Origin: Iodobacter sp.
GTDB lineage: Bacteria; Pseudomonadota; Gammaproteobacteria; Burkholderiales; Chitinibacteraceae
Length of the DNA: 57,802 nt
Direction: 5' to 3'
Assembly (NCBI RefSeq): GCF_025352645.1
Contig: NZ_JANXSO010000101.1
Location: 1-57,802, forward strand
Below the pieces are notes generated by a model. That model did no database searches. It saw only the letters and a list, made by a program, of their open reading frames with translations, and was not told the origin of the DNA. A program made the translations under genes and the position numbers. Below, piece after piece: positions 17,752 through 27,522 of this stretch (its first letter is position 1; each line of letters opens with the position of its first letter).

Positions 17752-19236
17752 GTGAATGATACAGTAAAAAATATTGACCAATATATGGATGGTAAGGAAT
17801 TAGAGTCGAGCATAGTCTCCGCACCTAGTTTGCTTGCTGATCGGTTCCGTGAGTTCTCTAATGCGGCACCTTTTATTAGTTTTTTCAAGTTGTTTATCGA
17901 TCCAGTTTTAGTTGTTGTAACGCTTTATTTATTATCCATTCCCTTTGATATTGCGATGGATGGTTATGAGTTTGTTTTAGGTGCGCTTTCGTTTTTACTA
18001 ACCGCCCTTTTGTTGGATGGTATGTTTTTATTTATTCCTGGCTACTCACGGTCATGGTTAGGGCTTGGGCGTTTTATTGTTGAATGGCTAGGAGTGGTGA
18101 TCGGTTTAATACTGATTGGGCGCGTTTCTGGGTTTATTAATTACTATCATCCACCTTTCGTTATTACCTGGTTTATTGTTGCGCCTATTGTTTTAATTGG
18201 TGTGCATATGGCTATTCGAGTCTATGTTTTACGAGTCGACTCGGGAGAAAATGCAGAGCATAGTAAAGTCGTTGTAGTTGGGGTAAATCATCCCAGCCAA
18301 ATTTTAGTAAAAAATATCAATGAAGAGCCTTTTTTAAAAATGGACTTTATTGGATATTTTGATGATAGATCTGTTAGTAGGCTGCCAAAAAGTGCCGCAG
18401 AACATTTAATTGGTGGCTTAGATGCTATACCTCAATTTGTTAAGCTGCATGGCGTTAAAAAAATATTTATTTCCCTGCCAATGAGCTCGCAGCCTAGGGT
18501 GCTTGATTTAATTGATGAGCTTAAAGATAGCACTGCATCTATTTATTTTATCCCCGATTTGTTTGTTTTTGATTTAATTAATGCACGGTTTGATAACGTA
18601 GCGGGAATGCCTATTGTTGCTATTTGTGAAAGCCCCTTTATGGGGTTGAATGGGGTAGTGAAAAGAATAAGTGATATTGTATTGTCGGTGCTGATTTTAA
18701 TGATGATCTGGCCTATTTTATTAGGAATTGCACTCGCAGTTAAATGCACATCTGAGGGGCCGGTATTTTTTAAGCAGCGCCGTTATGGTGAAAATGGCGA
18801 CAGTGTGCTGGTATATAAGTTTCGCTCCATGACGGTCATGGAAGATGGTGACAAAGTCATCCAAGCAACCAAGAATGATCAAAGGTTAACATCAATTGGT
18901 AGCTTTTTACGCAAAACATCTTTAGATGAATTACCTCAGTTTATTAATGTACTGCAGGGAAAAATGAGTATTGTGGGGCCAAGGCCGCATGCTAATGCGC
19001 ATAATGAACAGTATAGAAAATTAATTAAAGGCTATATGATTCGGCATAAAGTAAAACCAGGTATTACTGGCTGGGCCCAGGTAAATGGCTTTAGAGGGGA
19101 AACAGATACACTGGATAAAATGCAGAGTCGTATCAAATATGATTTAGATTACTTGCGTAATTGGTCTGTATGGTTGGACTTAAAAATTATAGTTTTGACT
19201 GTTGTTGTTATTTTCCGCGACAGAAATGCTTATTAA
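17752..19236 (+). CDS. Undecaprenyl-phosphate glucose phosphotransferase (EPS priming enzyme)
   Basis: Polyisoprenyl-phosphate hexose-1-phosphate transferase that starts the repeat unit by placing a sugar phosphate on undecaprenyl phosphate at the inner membrane. The N-terminal half has four to five membrane helices and a nucleotide-binding-like cytoplasmic domain (KVVVVGVNHPSQ onward). The C-terminal bacterial sugar transferase domain (about residues 305-494) has KQRRYGENG, YKFRSM, TSLDELPQ and VGPRPHA, and ends with DLDYLRNWS. The start is GTG at 17752 with AGGGGG 11 bases upstream. This is the EpsB/WcaJ type; glucose as first sugar is usual for the family but not proven. Confidence 0.87.
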   Translation: MNDTVKNIDQYMDGKELESSIVSAPSLLADRFREFSNAAPFISFFKLFIDPVLVVVTLYLLSIPFDIAMDGYEFVLGALSFLLTALLLDGMFLFIPGYSRSWLGLGRFIVEWLGVVIGLILIGRVSGFINYYHPPFVITWFIVAPIVLIGVHMAIRVYVLRVDSGENAEHSKVVVVGVNHPSQILVKNINEEPFLKMDFIGYFDDRSVSRLPKSAAEHLIGGLDAIPQFVKLHGVKKIFISLPMSSQPRVLDLIDELKDSTASIYFIPDLFVFDLINARFDNVAGMPIVAICESPFMGLNGVVKRISDIVLSVLILMMIWPILLGIALAVKCTSEGPVFFKQRRYGENGDSVLVYKFRSMTVMEDGDKVIQATKNDQRLTSIGSFLRKTSLDELPQFINVLQGKMSIVGPRPHANAHNEQYRKLIKGYMIRHKVKPGITGWAQVNGFRGETDTLDKMQSRIKYDLDYLRNWSVWLDLKIIVLTVVVIFRDRNAY

Positions 19237-19270
19237 ATTTAATTTAAAAAATAAATGCTAAGGAATTAAA

Positions 19271-20164
19271 ATGCTCAAAATAGCCATGAAACCTATTGTT
19301 TTAACCCTTACTGCCGCTATGTTGCTGTCTGCATGTGGCGACAAAGACGAAAAAAAATCACCAAGCCAAGTTTTAGCCAAAGTAAATAAAACAGAAATTA
19401 CTGTCCATCAATTAAATGGCCTGCTAGGGCAAGTTCAAGATGCCAGTCCAGCTATTAAGCAGCAAATGCTTGATCAACTTATTGATCAAGAGTTGCTAGT
19501 GCAAAAAGCAACCGATCTAAAATTAGATAGAGAACCCAATATTTTGCAAGCGATTGAAGCGGCTAAACGCCAAATTTTATCGCAAGCCGCTGCAGAGCGT
19601 GTATTAGGTAAAGCTGAAGAATTAAAAGCAGAAGATATTGATAAATTTTATAATCAAAATCCAGCTTTATTTGCTGAGCGTAAAAACTATGATTTCTCTG
19701 TGTTTAGTGTTGACAAAAAATCATATAGCGATGAATTAATTAAAAAACTAGATAAAATAACAAATGTACAGCAGGTTAAAGCTACTTTAGGTGGTGCAAA
19801 AGTTCAATTTAGTGAAAATGAAGTAAAACGTACGGCTGAGCAACTGCCATTGGCTTTGTTATCAAAATTTTCTGCAATGAAACCTGGCGATATTATGACG
19901 ATGCCAGAAGGTGACAAAGTAGTATTGCTATTATTAAAAGAAAGTGTATCGGCTCCTGTTGCAAAAGAAAATGCTGCGCCATTAATTAAACGTTATTTAC
20001 AAAATGACAAAGCACAGGTGGATGCAAAAATTAAAATTAAAGCATTGCGCGACGCGGCAAAAATTGAATATACCCAAAAATTTGTTGAGACTAAACCTGA
20101 AGCAGCGAGCAGCCCATCAAGCACGGATGATGGATTAAAAGCAGGACTGAAAGGATTAAAATAA
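19271..20164 (+). CDS. epsD: EpsD-family peptidyl-prolyl isomerase lipoprotein
   Basis: SurA/PpiC-like periplasmic folding factor attached by a lipid. Signal peptide with lipobox LLSAC, so Cys22 is the lipidation site. It is followed by a SurA-N-like helical region (residues about 33-120: QLNGLLGQVQDASPAIKQQM) and a parvulin-like region to about 240. It belongs to the EpsD group found in XrtB EPS loci and probably helps fold or assemble EpsE or EpsL. AAGGAA precedes the ATG. The stop shares its last base with the start of epsE. Confidence 0.83.
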   Translation: MLKIAMKPIVLTLTAAMLLSACGDKDEKKSPSQVLAKVNKTEITVHQLNGLLGQVQDASPAIKQQMLDQLIDQELLVQKATDLKLDREPNILQAIEAAKRQILSQAAAERVLGKAEELKAEDIDKFYNQNPALFAERKNYDFSVFSVDKKSYSDELIKKLDKITNVQQVKATLGGAKVQFSENEVKRTAEQLPLALLSKFSAMKPGDIMTMPEGDKVVLLLLKESVSAPVAKENAAPLIKRYLQNDKAQVDAKIKIKALRDAAKIEYTQKFVETKPEAASSPSSTDDGLKAGLKGLK

Positions 20165-20949
20165 TGAAAGCAAAGCATTTTATTGCCTTGGTTTTTGTAT
20201 TTTTTTACAATGCTTTTGCCTTGGCTGCTCCTAATGCTGAATATCGGCTTGGGCCTGGCGATATAGTTAAAATTAGTGTTTACGATCACCCGGATTTAAC
20301 AACTGAATTGCAACTAAATGATAAGGGGGCCGTTGCATTTCCCTTGTTAGGCGATATAAAGCTTTTGGGGCTGCAGTACACAGATGCAGAAGCACTGATT
20401 GGCGGTGCTCTTAAAAAGGGTGGGTTTATTAATAACCCTAATGTTAGCGTTTTAATTTCTCAATATCGTAGCCAGCGGATTGCTGTGATTGGTGAGGTTA
20501 ATCGAGCTGGGCGTTATGCGTTGGAAGGTGCAACGGGTCTGGTTGATTTGATTGCTATTGCAGGAGGGCTAAACCCAAATGCTGGTGACACAATTATAGT
20601 GTTGCGTGGTTCAGAGCGTATTGAATATAGCCTAAATCAATCGATGAAATTATCGAATGAAACAAAACGTAATATGCCAATTGTTAATGGTGATGTTGTC
20701 TATGTGCCGCGCGCTCAGCAGTTTTATGTTTATGGTGAAGTAAATCGCCCTGGTGTGTTTCGCATGGAGCCAAAAATGACGGTGATGCAAGCGCTGGCGG
20801 TTGCGGGTGGATTTAATCCACGTGCATCGCAGCGCAGCTTAGAAATTCATCGAATTGATCAGTTTGGTGCGGTTACGAAAGTAGAGGCTAAATTAAGTGA
20901 TTTACTCGTAGAAAACGATACTATTTTTGTTCAAGAAAGCCTTTTCTAA
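20164..20949 (+). CDS. epsE: EpsE polysaccharide export protein (Wza/outer-membrane export family)
   Basis: Exported protein with a signal peptide (residues 1-21, ending ALAAP) and the conserved poly-export domain beginning YRLGPGDIVKISVYDHPDL. Two SLBB-type repeats follow (IAVIGEVNRAGRYAL and FYVYGEVNRPGVFRM). It forms the periplasmic/outer-membrane conduit with the co-polymerase EpsF. No lipobox cysteine is seen, unlike Wza. At 261 residues it is the short form. Starts 1 base inside the epsD stop. Confidence 0.9.
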   Translation: MKAKHFIALVFVFFYNAFALAAPNAEYRLGPGDIVKISVYDHPDLTTELQLNDKGAVAFPLLGDIKLLGLQYTDAEALIGGALKKGGFINNPNVSVLISQYRSQRIAVIGEVNRAGRYALEGATGLVDLIAIAGGLNPNAGDTIIVLRGSERIEYSLNQSMKLSNETKRNMPIVNGDVVYVPRAQQFYVYGEVNRPGVFRMEPKMTVMQALAVAGGFNPRASQRSLEIHRIDQFGAVTKVEAKLSDLLVENDTIFVQESLF

Positions 20950-20975
20950 TTTAATCGTATAGAGCAAATCTAATA

Positions 20976-22355
20976 ATGACACTCGAACAGTTTTTAAATA
21001 TTCTACGCGCTAGAAAGCATATTGGGATTGCTGTATTTGCTACTGTTATTTTAGTAACTCTGATTATTAGCTTGATATTGCCAAAGCAATATACTTCTGA
21101 TGCTGCTTTGGCCGTGGATATTAAGGCGAATGATCCGGTTACGGGGCAGCAGGTAGCCGGATTTTTAGCCCCAAGTTTTATGGCAACGCAAGTTGAAATG
21201 ATTGGGAGTCAGAATGGCGCATTAAAAGTTGTGGATACCCTTGAACTAACAAAGCTTCCTGAGGCACAAGCTCAGTTTGCTGAAGCAACTAAGGGGCAGG
21301 GTGATATCAGAAACTGGTTTGCTGAATCTTTATTAAAAGGTTTGGAAGTAAAACCAAGCCGTGAAAGTAATGTGATTAATTTGTCATATACAGCAACGGA
21401 TCCGCAGTTTGCAGCAACCTTAGCCAATGCATTTACTCAGGCTTATATTCGTACAACGATTGATATTAAAGTGGCATCGGCTCAACAAAATAATATTTTT
21501 TTCCAAGAGCAATTAAAAACACTGCAGGCTAATTTAGAAAAAACTCAGAAAAAACTATCTGAGTATCAGCAAGAAAAAGGCATTGTAGCCACTGATGAGC
21601 GCCTTGATCTTGAAATGCAGCGTTTAAATGAAATATCTAGCCAATTGGTAGGTGCTCAATCGCAAACTTTTGATGCTCAAGCACGGGCACGAGGTGGCCA
21701 AAGTGCGCCAGATGTTTTAAATAATCCACTTATTTTGCAATTAAAAGGCCAGTTATCGGCACAGGAAGCAAAATTAAAAGAGTTAGCAGAAAAAAATGGC
21801 CCTAATCATCCGCATTATCGTCAAGCACTGGCTGAGGTGACTGCAACACAAAGTCAATTAAATGACTTGATGACTCAATACTCAGGTGGCTTAAGCGGGG
21901 TTGCTGGTAATTCACAATCACGTCAGGCTTCATTAAATGAAGCAATGAAGGCACAAAAAGAGCGGGTTTTAGAGTTGAAATCAGGCCGCGCCAATATTGA
22001 TGTATTACAGCGTAATGTAGATAACGCACAGCGGAGTTATGATCAAGCCTTGCAGCGTTTTAGCCAAACTATGCTGGAAAGCCGTTTGGATCAAAGCAAT
22101 ATCACGATATTAAAGTCTGCTACGCCGCCTTTAAAGCATTCCAGTCCTAGAATTCTATTAAATCTAGTTTTGGCTATTTTTGTAGGTTCGATATTGGCTG
22201 TTGGCTCTGTCATGCTTGCTGAGTTGTTCGATCGGCGTATTCGTAGCAAAGAAGATATTGAAATGATGCTTGGCATTTCTGTATTAGCCGATTTGCCATT
22301 ACCGGCCCGTAATAAGAAAAGAAAATTTGGTCGCTTGTTAGGGGTGAAAGTATGA
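20976..22355 (+). CDS. epsF: EpsF chain-length determinant (Wzz-type co-polymerase)
   Basis: Inner-membrane polysaccharide co-polymerase of 459 residues. Membrane helix near residues 16-36, a long periplasmic stretch with coiled-coil character (LKTLQANLEKTQKKLSEYQQ and later), and a second helix near residues 395-420 followed by a short cytoplasmic tail. It sets polymer length together with EpsG. The gene overlaps epsG by 4 bases. In most XrtB systems EpsG is the cytoplasmic kinase partner; here EpsG looks inactive, so EpsF may act without tyrosine phosphorylation. Confidence 0.9.
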   Translation: MTLEQFLNILRARKHIGIAVFATVILVTLIISLILPKQYTSDAALAVDIKANDPVTGQQVAGFLAPSFMATQVEMIGSQNGALKVVDTLELTKLPEAQAQFAEATKGQGDIRNWFAESLLKGLEVKPSRESNVINLSYTATDPQFAATLANAFTQAYIRTTIDIKVASAQQNNIFFQEQLKTLQANLEKTQKKLSEYQQEKGIVATDERLDLEMQRLNEISSQLVGAQSQTFDAQARARGGQSAPDVLNNPLILQLKGQLSAQEAKLKELAEKNGPNHPHYRQALAEVTATQSQLNDLMTQYSGGLSGVAGNSQSRQASLNEAMKAQKERVLELKSGRANIDVLQRNVDNAQRSYDQALQRFSQTMLESRLDQSNITILKSATPPLKHSSPRILLNLVLAIFVGSILAVGSVMLAELFDRRIRSKEDIEMMLGISVLADLPLPARNKKRKFGRLLGVKV

Positions 22356-23227
22356 ATAACGTAATTAATCATGAGATTATAAATACAACTACTGCTGCTG
22401 GTAATATTGGTAAGCAGTTATTAGATGCAGGAAAGCTTACGGTTAGCCAAGCTGAAAAAGTATTGTTGTTGCAAAAAGAAAGCAATTTACGCTTTGGTCA
22501 AGCGGCTATTCAACTGGGCTTTATTACTGAGGCAGATATCCAAGATGTATTGGCTCATCAATTTGCATACCCTTATCTTAGCTCAGGCCAAAGCGGGATT
22601 GATGAACGTATTATCGCTGCATATAAGCCATTTGATCCAAGAGTAGAGGCTTTACGTAGCTTACGTAGCCAATTGTTACTGTGCTGGATTGAAAATGGTA
22701 ATAAATCGATAGCCTTGGCTTCATATGATGCTGGAATCACGACAGAATTGCTGGCGGCTAATTTGGCTGTGGTGTTTTCACAGCTTGGTGAGCATACCTT
22801 ATTGGTGGATGCTAATTTGCGCTCCCCACATCAGCATGCCTTATTTGGTCAAACAAATCGTATTGGTTTAAGCGATGTTTTGGCTAATAGAGCAGGGCTA
22901 GAGGCGATACAAAAAGTCGGCGATTTGCGTGATCTATCCGTGCTTTCTGCAGGAACACAGGCACCCAATCCGCAAGAGCTGCTTTCACGAGATTCATTTA
23001 GCCAGCTAGTAGGCGAGCTTGCCAATCAGTTTGATGTCGTCATTTACCACACTAGCCCATTGATGAGCGCCATGGATGCTCAGCTTATCGCAGCCAGAAC
23101 AAAAGGAGTTGTCTTGATTGTAAATCGCAACCAAACAACGGTTAAAGGCCTAGCACAAGCCCGTGAGCAGCTGGAGTCTACTGGCGCAGAGATTCTAGGC
23201 TGCGTGCTTGCTACGGCTGAAGAGTGA
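22352..23227 (+). CDS. epsG: EpsG, BY-kinase-like protein with degenerate Walker motifs
   Basis: Cytoplasmic ATPase-fold protein partnered with EpsF, normally a bacterial tyrosine autokinase. Residues 18-76 form an N-terminal GspE-N/MshEN-like region (GKQLLDAGKLT to ADIQDVLAHQ), then the P-loop ATPase domain. The loop expected to read G-x-G-[KR]-[ST] is here SYDAGITTE (124-132) with no lysine or arginine. The A' motif is LLVDANL, with Asn155 in place of the second Asp. The B motif is VVIYHTSP, with His233 replacing the Asp. The C-terminus has no tyrosine cluster. It is full length (291 aa) and in frame, so it is a likely pseudokinase kept for structural or regulatory function, not a decaying gene. 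ATG overlaps the epsF stop. Confidence 0.85.
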   Translation: MNNVINHEIINTTTAAGNIGKQLLDAGKLTVSQAEKVLLLQKESNLRFGQAAIQLGFITEADIQDVLAHQFAYPYLSSGQSGIDERIIAAYKPFDPRVEALRSLRSQLLLCWIENGNKSIALASYDAGITTELLAANLAVVFSQLGEHTLLVDANLRSPHQHALFGQTNRIGLSDVLANRAGLEAIQKVGDLRDLSVLSAGTQAPNPQELLSRDSFSQLVGELANQFDVVIYHTSPLMSAMDAQLIAARTKGVVLIVNRNQTTVKGLAQAREQLESTGAEILGCVLATAEE

Positions 23228-24123
23228 ACAAAATGATGGCCTATGCAAATAATCCGCGCGAATTACTGATTAAAACTGGGCCAGTACTTATTGGCTTGGC
23301 TGCCATGTTTATTCCAGCTTTTTGGTGGTTACTAAACCATATCTGGGGAGAAGAGAGCCAAGCCCACGGCCCCATTGTATTGGCGATAGGGTTATGGCTT
23401 TTCTATCGTAATAAAGATGGCTTAATCTCCGCCTGTATTGAGGGAAAACAGCAGTCTGCATTTGGCGGTATTTTGTTACTTTTAAGTTGTCTATTATTTA
23501 TTTTAGGTAAATCACAATCGATTGACTTGGTATTGGCTTTTTCTTTTATTGCGGTACTTGCTTCATTATTACTTCTATTTGGTGGCTGGGAAGCCTTGCG
23601 CTTAATGTGGTTTCCATTGTTTTTTATGTTATTTATGCTGCCATTGCCAGGGACTTTGGTGACTGCACTTACTTTGCCAATGAAAATGGCGGTTTCTTAT
23701 GTTGCAGAATCCTTGCTTTACCATGCGGGCTATCCCGTTTCGCGCACTGGGGTAATTATTCAAATTGCACAATATCAAATGCTGGTGGCGGATGCCTGTG
23801 CAGGCTTACATACGCTATTTACTCTAGAAGCAATTGGTTTATTGTATTTAAACTTAATGGGGTATAAGTCTGTGCCCCGTAATGTTTGTATTGCATTAAT
23901 GGTTGTGCCGATTTCCTTTACGGCCAATACAATTCGTGTGATCACTCTTATTTTGATTACCTATTATTTTGGCGATGCTGCTGGCCAAGGGTTTTTGCAT
24001 GGGTTTGCGGGTTTTGTATTATTTGGGGCCGCGTTATTTTTGTTAATGTCATTTGACACACTGCTTGGTTGGATCATGAAAAAATGTGGTGTAACTGATG
24101 CAGGAATTAAAAAGCATGCTTGA
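23224..24123 (+). CDS. xrtB: Exosortase B
   Basis: Multi-pass inner-membrane cysteine protease/transpeptidase that cuts PEP-CTERM proteins at their sorting signal. Catalytic triad candidates are in the family motifs: Cys192 in VADACAGLHTL, Arg238 in TANTIRV and His259 in FLHGFAGF. About eight hydrophobic helices are visible. A GTG at 23224 overlaps the epsG stop; an ATG at 23233 is an alternative start. The type B assignment follows from the neighbours epsD-E-F-G-L and epsI. A PEP-CTERM substrate is encoded at 40410-40922. Confidence 0.9.
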   Translation: MNKMMAYANNPRELLIKTGPVLIGLAAMFIPAFWWLLNHIWGEESQAHGPIVLAIGLWLFYRNKDGLISACIEGKQQSAFGGILLLLSCLLFILGKSQSIDLVLAFSFIAVLASLLLLFGGWEALRLMWFPLFFMLFMLPLPGTLVTALTLPMKMAVSYVAESLLYHAGYPVSRTGVIIQIAQYQMLVADACAGLHTLFTLEAIGLLYLNLMGYKSVPRNVCIALMVVPISFTANTIRVITLILITYYFGDAAGQGFLHGFAGFVLFGAALFLLMSFDTLLGWIMKKCGVTDAGIKKHA

Positions 24124-24814
24124 TTTTAAAAAGAATAAATATGCATTGATGATTGCCACTGCTCTATTTTTATCGGCAACTTTAGGTTATACACTCACCC
24201 CAAAAAATGCGATGGCTGACACTAAGCCAAAGATAAATTTAGAAAAGTCTATCCCCAATGCCTTTGCTGATTGGACATTAGATACACGAGTCGTGCCTAT
24301 TAGTACAAGCCCAGAATTACAAGAAAAACTAGATAATCTCTATAGCCAAATAGTAAACCGTACTTATATTAATGCTAAAGGCGAGCAAATTATGCTTTCT
24401 ATTGCCTATGGCAGAGATCAAGGGGGGGATGGATCGCAAGTACATAGGCCAGAGTACTGTTATCCAGCACAAGGATTTGAATTGAAAAATACACATGATG
24501 GAAAATTGAAATATAAAAATGATTATATACCGGTACGGCGTTTGCTTGCGGTAAACGGGAGTAGAACAGAGCCAATAAGCTATTGGATCACCATAGGGGA
24601 AACCGCGCTGCGTTCTGGGTTTGATAGAAAGTTAGCTCAAATAAGTTATGGTTTAAAAGGCACGATCCCAGATGGCTTATTATTTAGGGTATCCAATATT
24701 TCAACAGAAATAGATGCTTCGTACCAGCTGCAAGAAAAATTTACTAATGATCTATTAAATAGTGTTGATAAACAAACCAGAATTAGACTGGCTGGAAATT
24801 TAAATGGAGAGTAA
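24098..24814 (+). CDS. epsI: EpsI family protein (exosortase-associated, DUF3485)
   Basis: Probably periplasmic, membrane-anchored protein of 238 residues. Hydrophobic anchor or signal at about residues 16-33 and the family-defining motif [11 protein letters not shown] (near residues 122-132). EpsI is always beside exosortases and its job is not established. Start at 24098 overlaps xrtB by 26 bases; an ATG at 24116 is another candidate. It ends inside the ribosome site region of gmd. Confidence 0.85.
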   Translation: MQELKSMLDFKKNKYALMIATALFLSATLGYTLTPKNAMADTKPKINLEKSIPNAFADWTLDTRVVPISTSPELQEKLDNLYSQIVNRTYINAKGEQIMLSIAYGRDQGGDGSQVHRPEYCYPAQGFELKNTHDGKLKYKNDYIPVRRLLAVNGSRTEPISYWITIGETALRSGFDRKLAQISYGLKGTIPDGLLFRVSNISTEIDASYQLQEKFTNDLLNSVDKQTRIRLAGNLNGE

Positions 24815-24815
24815 T

Positions 24816-25940
24816 GTGAGTAAAAAAGTTGCGCTTATCACGGGTGTTACCGGCCAAGACGGTTCTTACCTAGCTGAATTTCTTTTAGAAAAAGGCTATG
24901 AAGTGCATGGTATTAAACGCCGTGCTTCATCGTTTAATACTCAACGTGTTGATCATATTTATCAAGACCCACATATTGAAAATAGCAGTTTTAAATTGCA
25001 TTATGGTGATTTAAGCGATTCATCTAATTTAACCCGTATTTTGCAAGAAGTGCAGCCGGATGAAGTTTATAACCTTGGTGCGCAATCGCATGTGGCGGTG
25101 AGTTTTGAATCGCCAGAATATACAGCCGATGTCGATGCAATGGGCACATTACGCCTATTAGAAGCTATTCGCTTTTTAGGCCTAGAAAAGAAAACACGTT
25201 TTTACCAAGCTTCCACCTCTGAGCTATATGGCTTGGTGCAAGAGATTCCGCAAAAAGAAACCACACCATTTCATCCACGCAGCCCTTATGCCGTGGCAAA
25301 GATGTATGCCTATTGGATTGTGGTGAATTATCGCGAAGCCTATGGTATGTACGCATGTAATGGCATTTTGTTTAATCACGAAAGCCCGCGTCGTGGTGAA
25401 ACCTTTGTAACACGCAAAATCACCCGTGGTTTAGCGAATATCTCCCAAGGCTTAGAAAAATGCCTGTTTATGGGCAATATCGATTCCCTGCGCGATTGGG
25501 GCCACGCCCGTGATTACGTCAAAATGCAATGGATGATGTTGCAACAAGAAGTAGCGGATGATTTTGTGATTGCCACTGGCGTGCAATATAGCGTGCGTGA
25601 TTTTATTCGCATGTCAGCCAGTGAGTTAGGTATCTCGCTTAAATTTGAGGGCGTAGGGGTGGATGAAAAAGCCATCGTTACTAAAATTGAAGGCGATAAA
25701 GCGCCTGCATTAAAAGAGGGCGATGTAATTATGCAAGTCGACCCACGCTATTTCCGCCCCGCTGAAGTTGAAACATTATTGGGCGACCCAACAAAAGCCA
25801 AAGTGAAATTAGGCTGGGTACCAGAAACCACCTTGCCAGAATTAGTGCAAGAAATGGTAGCTCATGATCTGCAAAATGCTCGTCAGCATGCCCTATTAAA
25901 AACACATGGTTATGCAGTTTCTGTTTCAACTGAGCAGTAA
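24816..25940 (+). CDS. gmd: GDP-mannose 4,6-dehydratase
   Basis: Short-chain dehydrogenase-type enzyme making GDP-4-dehydro-6-deoxymannose, the first step to GDP-L-fucose. NADP-binding [13 protein letters not shown] at the N-terminus, [10 protein letters not shown], and the SPYAVAK (Y-x-x-x-K) catalytic pair are visible. An upstream ATG at 24804 is open, but GTG at 24816 has GGAGAG four bases before it and yields the normal N-terminus [10 protein letters not shown] (374 residues), so I prefer it. It overlaps or abuts epsI, so it belongs to the same transcript. Fcl follows after a 56-base gap containing a strong hairpin. Confidence 0.93.
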   Translation: MSKKVALITGVTGQDGSYLAEFLLEKGYEVHGIKRRASSFNTQRVDHIYQDPHIENSSFKLHYGDLSDSSNLTRILQEVQPDEVYNLGAQSHVAVSFESPEYTADVDAMGTLRLLEAIRFLGLEKKTRFYQASTSELYGLVQEIPQKETTPFHPRSPYAVAKMYAYWIVVNYREAYGMYACNGILFNHESPRRGETFVTRKITRGLANISQGLEKCLFMGNIDSLRDWGHARDYVKMQWMMLQQEVADDFVIATGVQYSVRDFIRMSASELGISLKFEGVGVDEKAIVTKIEGDKAPALKEGDVIMQVDPRYFRPAEVETLLGDPTKAKVKLGWVPETTLPELVQEMVAHDLQNARQHALLKTHGYAVSVSTEQ

Positions 25941-25947
25941 AATCAAT

Positions 25948-25966
25948 CCGGGCACATTGTGCCCGG
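25948..25966. repeat. 19-bp palindrome between gmd and fcl
   Basis: CCGGGCACATTGTGCCCGG is symmetrical about its central T, giving an 8-bp stem with a 3-base loop. A short TTTC follows but no T-run, so it is at best a weak terminator or an RNA-stability element inside the operon. Its core GGGCACA/TGTGCCC resembles the palindromes around 46929-47027. Confidence 0.6.
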
Positions 25967-25996
25967 TTTCACCCCCTATTAAATTGAATAAATAAA

Positions 25997-26959
25997 ATGT
26001 CCTATATCCTGCCTGAACATAAAATTTACATTGCTGGCCATCGAGGCATGGTGGGTTCTGCTATTGTGCGTGAGCTAAATAAATTAGGACTCACAAATAT
26101 CATAACTCGTACCCATGCAGAATTAGATCTGACTAATCAAGCAGCAGTTGATGCTTTTTTTACAGCTGAAAAGCCTGATTTCGTATTTTTAGCGGCAGCA
26201 AAAGTAGGCGGCATTCATGCCAATAATGTTTACCGTGGCGATTTTATTTATCAGAATTTAATGATCCAAAATAATGTGATTCATGCTGCTTATCAGCATG
26301 GCGTTAACCGCCTGATGTTTTTAGGCTCTAGCTGCATTTACCCTAAAGATTGCCCACAGCCAATTAAAGAAGAATATCTTTTAACGGGCCCTTTAGAGCA
26401 AACCAATCAGCCCTATGCTCTGGCTAAAATTGCCGGTATTGAAATGTGCTGGAGCTATAACCGCCAATACGGTACTCAATATTTGGCCGTTATGCCGACT
26501 AATCTTTATGGCCCTGGCGATAATTATCACCCAGAAAACAGCCATGTGATTCCGGCGCTTATTCGCAAAGCGCATGAAGCCAAACAAAGCGGCGCAAAAG
26601 AAATGGTGGTCTGGGGCAGCGGCACACCGCGCAGAGAGTTTCTTTATTGCGAAGATATGGCCGAGGCTTGCGTTTATTTACTGAATTTGCCAGATGCAGA
26701 ATATAAAAAACAATTAAATGATCAACACCCGCCACTGATTAATATTGGCACAGGTGAAGATATGACAATTCGTGAACTAGCGAGCACGATTTGTGATGTG
26801 GTGGGTTTTAAAGGCGAGCTGGTATTTGATGCGAGTAAGCCAGATGGCACGATGCGGAAGTTACAGGATATTAGCAAGCTTGAGTCTTTAGGCTGGGCTG
26901 TAAAAAAAGGCTTCAAAGCAGGTCTTGCTGTGGCATATGCACAATTTTCAAATGAGTGA
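25997..26959 (+). CDS. fcl: GDP-L-fucose synthase
   Basis: Bifunctional epimerase-reductase that converts the Gmd product to GDP-L-fucose. N-terminal nucleotide-binding motif [17 protein letters not shown], substrate region GSSCIYP, and the catalytic QPYALAK (Y-x-x-x-K) are present; 320 residues is normal. It forms a pathway pair with gmd and marks fucose as a likely sugar of the polymer. Confidence 0.93.
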   Translation: MSYILPEHKIYIAGHRGMVGSAIVRELNKLGLTNIITRTHAELDLTNQAAVDAFFTAEKPDFVFLAAAKVGGIHANNVYRGDFIYQNLMIQNNVIHAAYQHGVNRLMFLGSSCIYPKDCPQPIKEEYLLTGPLEQTNQPYALAKIAGIEMCWSYNRQYGTQYLAVMPTNLYGPGDNYHPENSHVIPALIRKAHEAKQSGAKEMVVWGSGTPRREFLYCEDMAEACVYLLNLPDAEYKKQLNDQHPPLINIGTGEDMTIRELASTICDVVGFKGELVFDASKPDGTMRKLQDISKLESLGWAVKKGFKAGLAVAYAQFSNE

Positions 26960-27522
26960 TGATGTTTAATTTATTTTGGATAAAATACCGCTATTTTTCA
27001 GGACGCTTAAAAGGAGAGTTCTATCGCTGGCTCATCATTCTATGTGGTGGAAAATGCGGCACTGGTTTATGGGTTGGTAAAGGTGTTATTTGGAAATATG
27101 CACCACATCATGGTATTGATATTTCTTCTAATGTTTACTTTGGAGAAAATACTTTAATAGATGTTCCTATAAATGGGAGGATCAGAATTGGTGAGCGAGT
27201 GAAATTTACTTATGGGTGTGTAATATCAGCAAACGTGAGAGTGGTTATAGGTGATTTCACTTTGCTTGGAGAGTATTGCTCTGTTAGAGATTCTGATCAT
27301 GGAATGAAACTCGGTGTCATGATTTATGAGCAAGAGATGCTACTAGGTCAGGTAAATATAGGAAAGGATTGTTGGTTGGGTAGAAATGTAGCAATTCTAA
27401 GAGATTCAGATATCGGTGATGGTGTCGTTATTGGGGCACAATCTCTTGTATCAAAACAGAAACTTTTACCAATGGCGGTGTATGTAGGTTGTCCAGCTCG
27501 TTCTGTGAAAATTCGAACATGA
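26959..27522 (+). CDS. Left-handed beta-helix (hexapeptide repeat) acyltransferase
   Basis: Cytoplasmic transferase of about 187 residues with the isoleucine-patch repeats of LbH acetyltransferases (NVYFGENTLIDV, RIRIGERVKF, NIGKDCWLGRNVAIL, DIGDGVVIGAQSLV). It probably O-acetylates a sugar in the repeat unit, similar to WcaF/WcaB types. Several starts are possible (GTG 26956, ATG 26959, ATG 26962), all overlapping the fcl stop. From here to 35288 the DNA is clearly richer in A+T than the eps genes before and the sugar-nucleotide genes after. Confidence 0.8.
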   Translation: MMFNLFWIKYRYFSGRLKGEFYRWLIILCGGKCGTGLWVGKGVIWKYAPHHGIDISSNVYFGENTLIDVPINGRIRIGERVKFTYGCVISANVRVVIGDFTLLGEYCSVRDSDHGMKLGVMIYEQEMLLGQVNIGKDCWLGRNVAILRDSDIGDGVVIGAQSLVSKQKLLPMAVYVGCPARSVKIRT

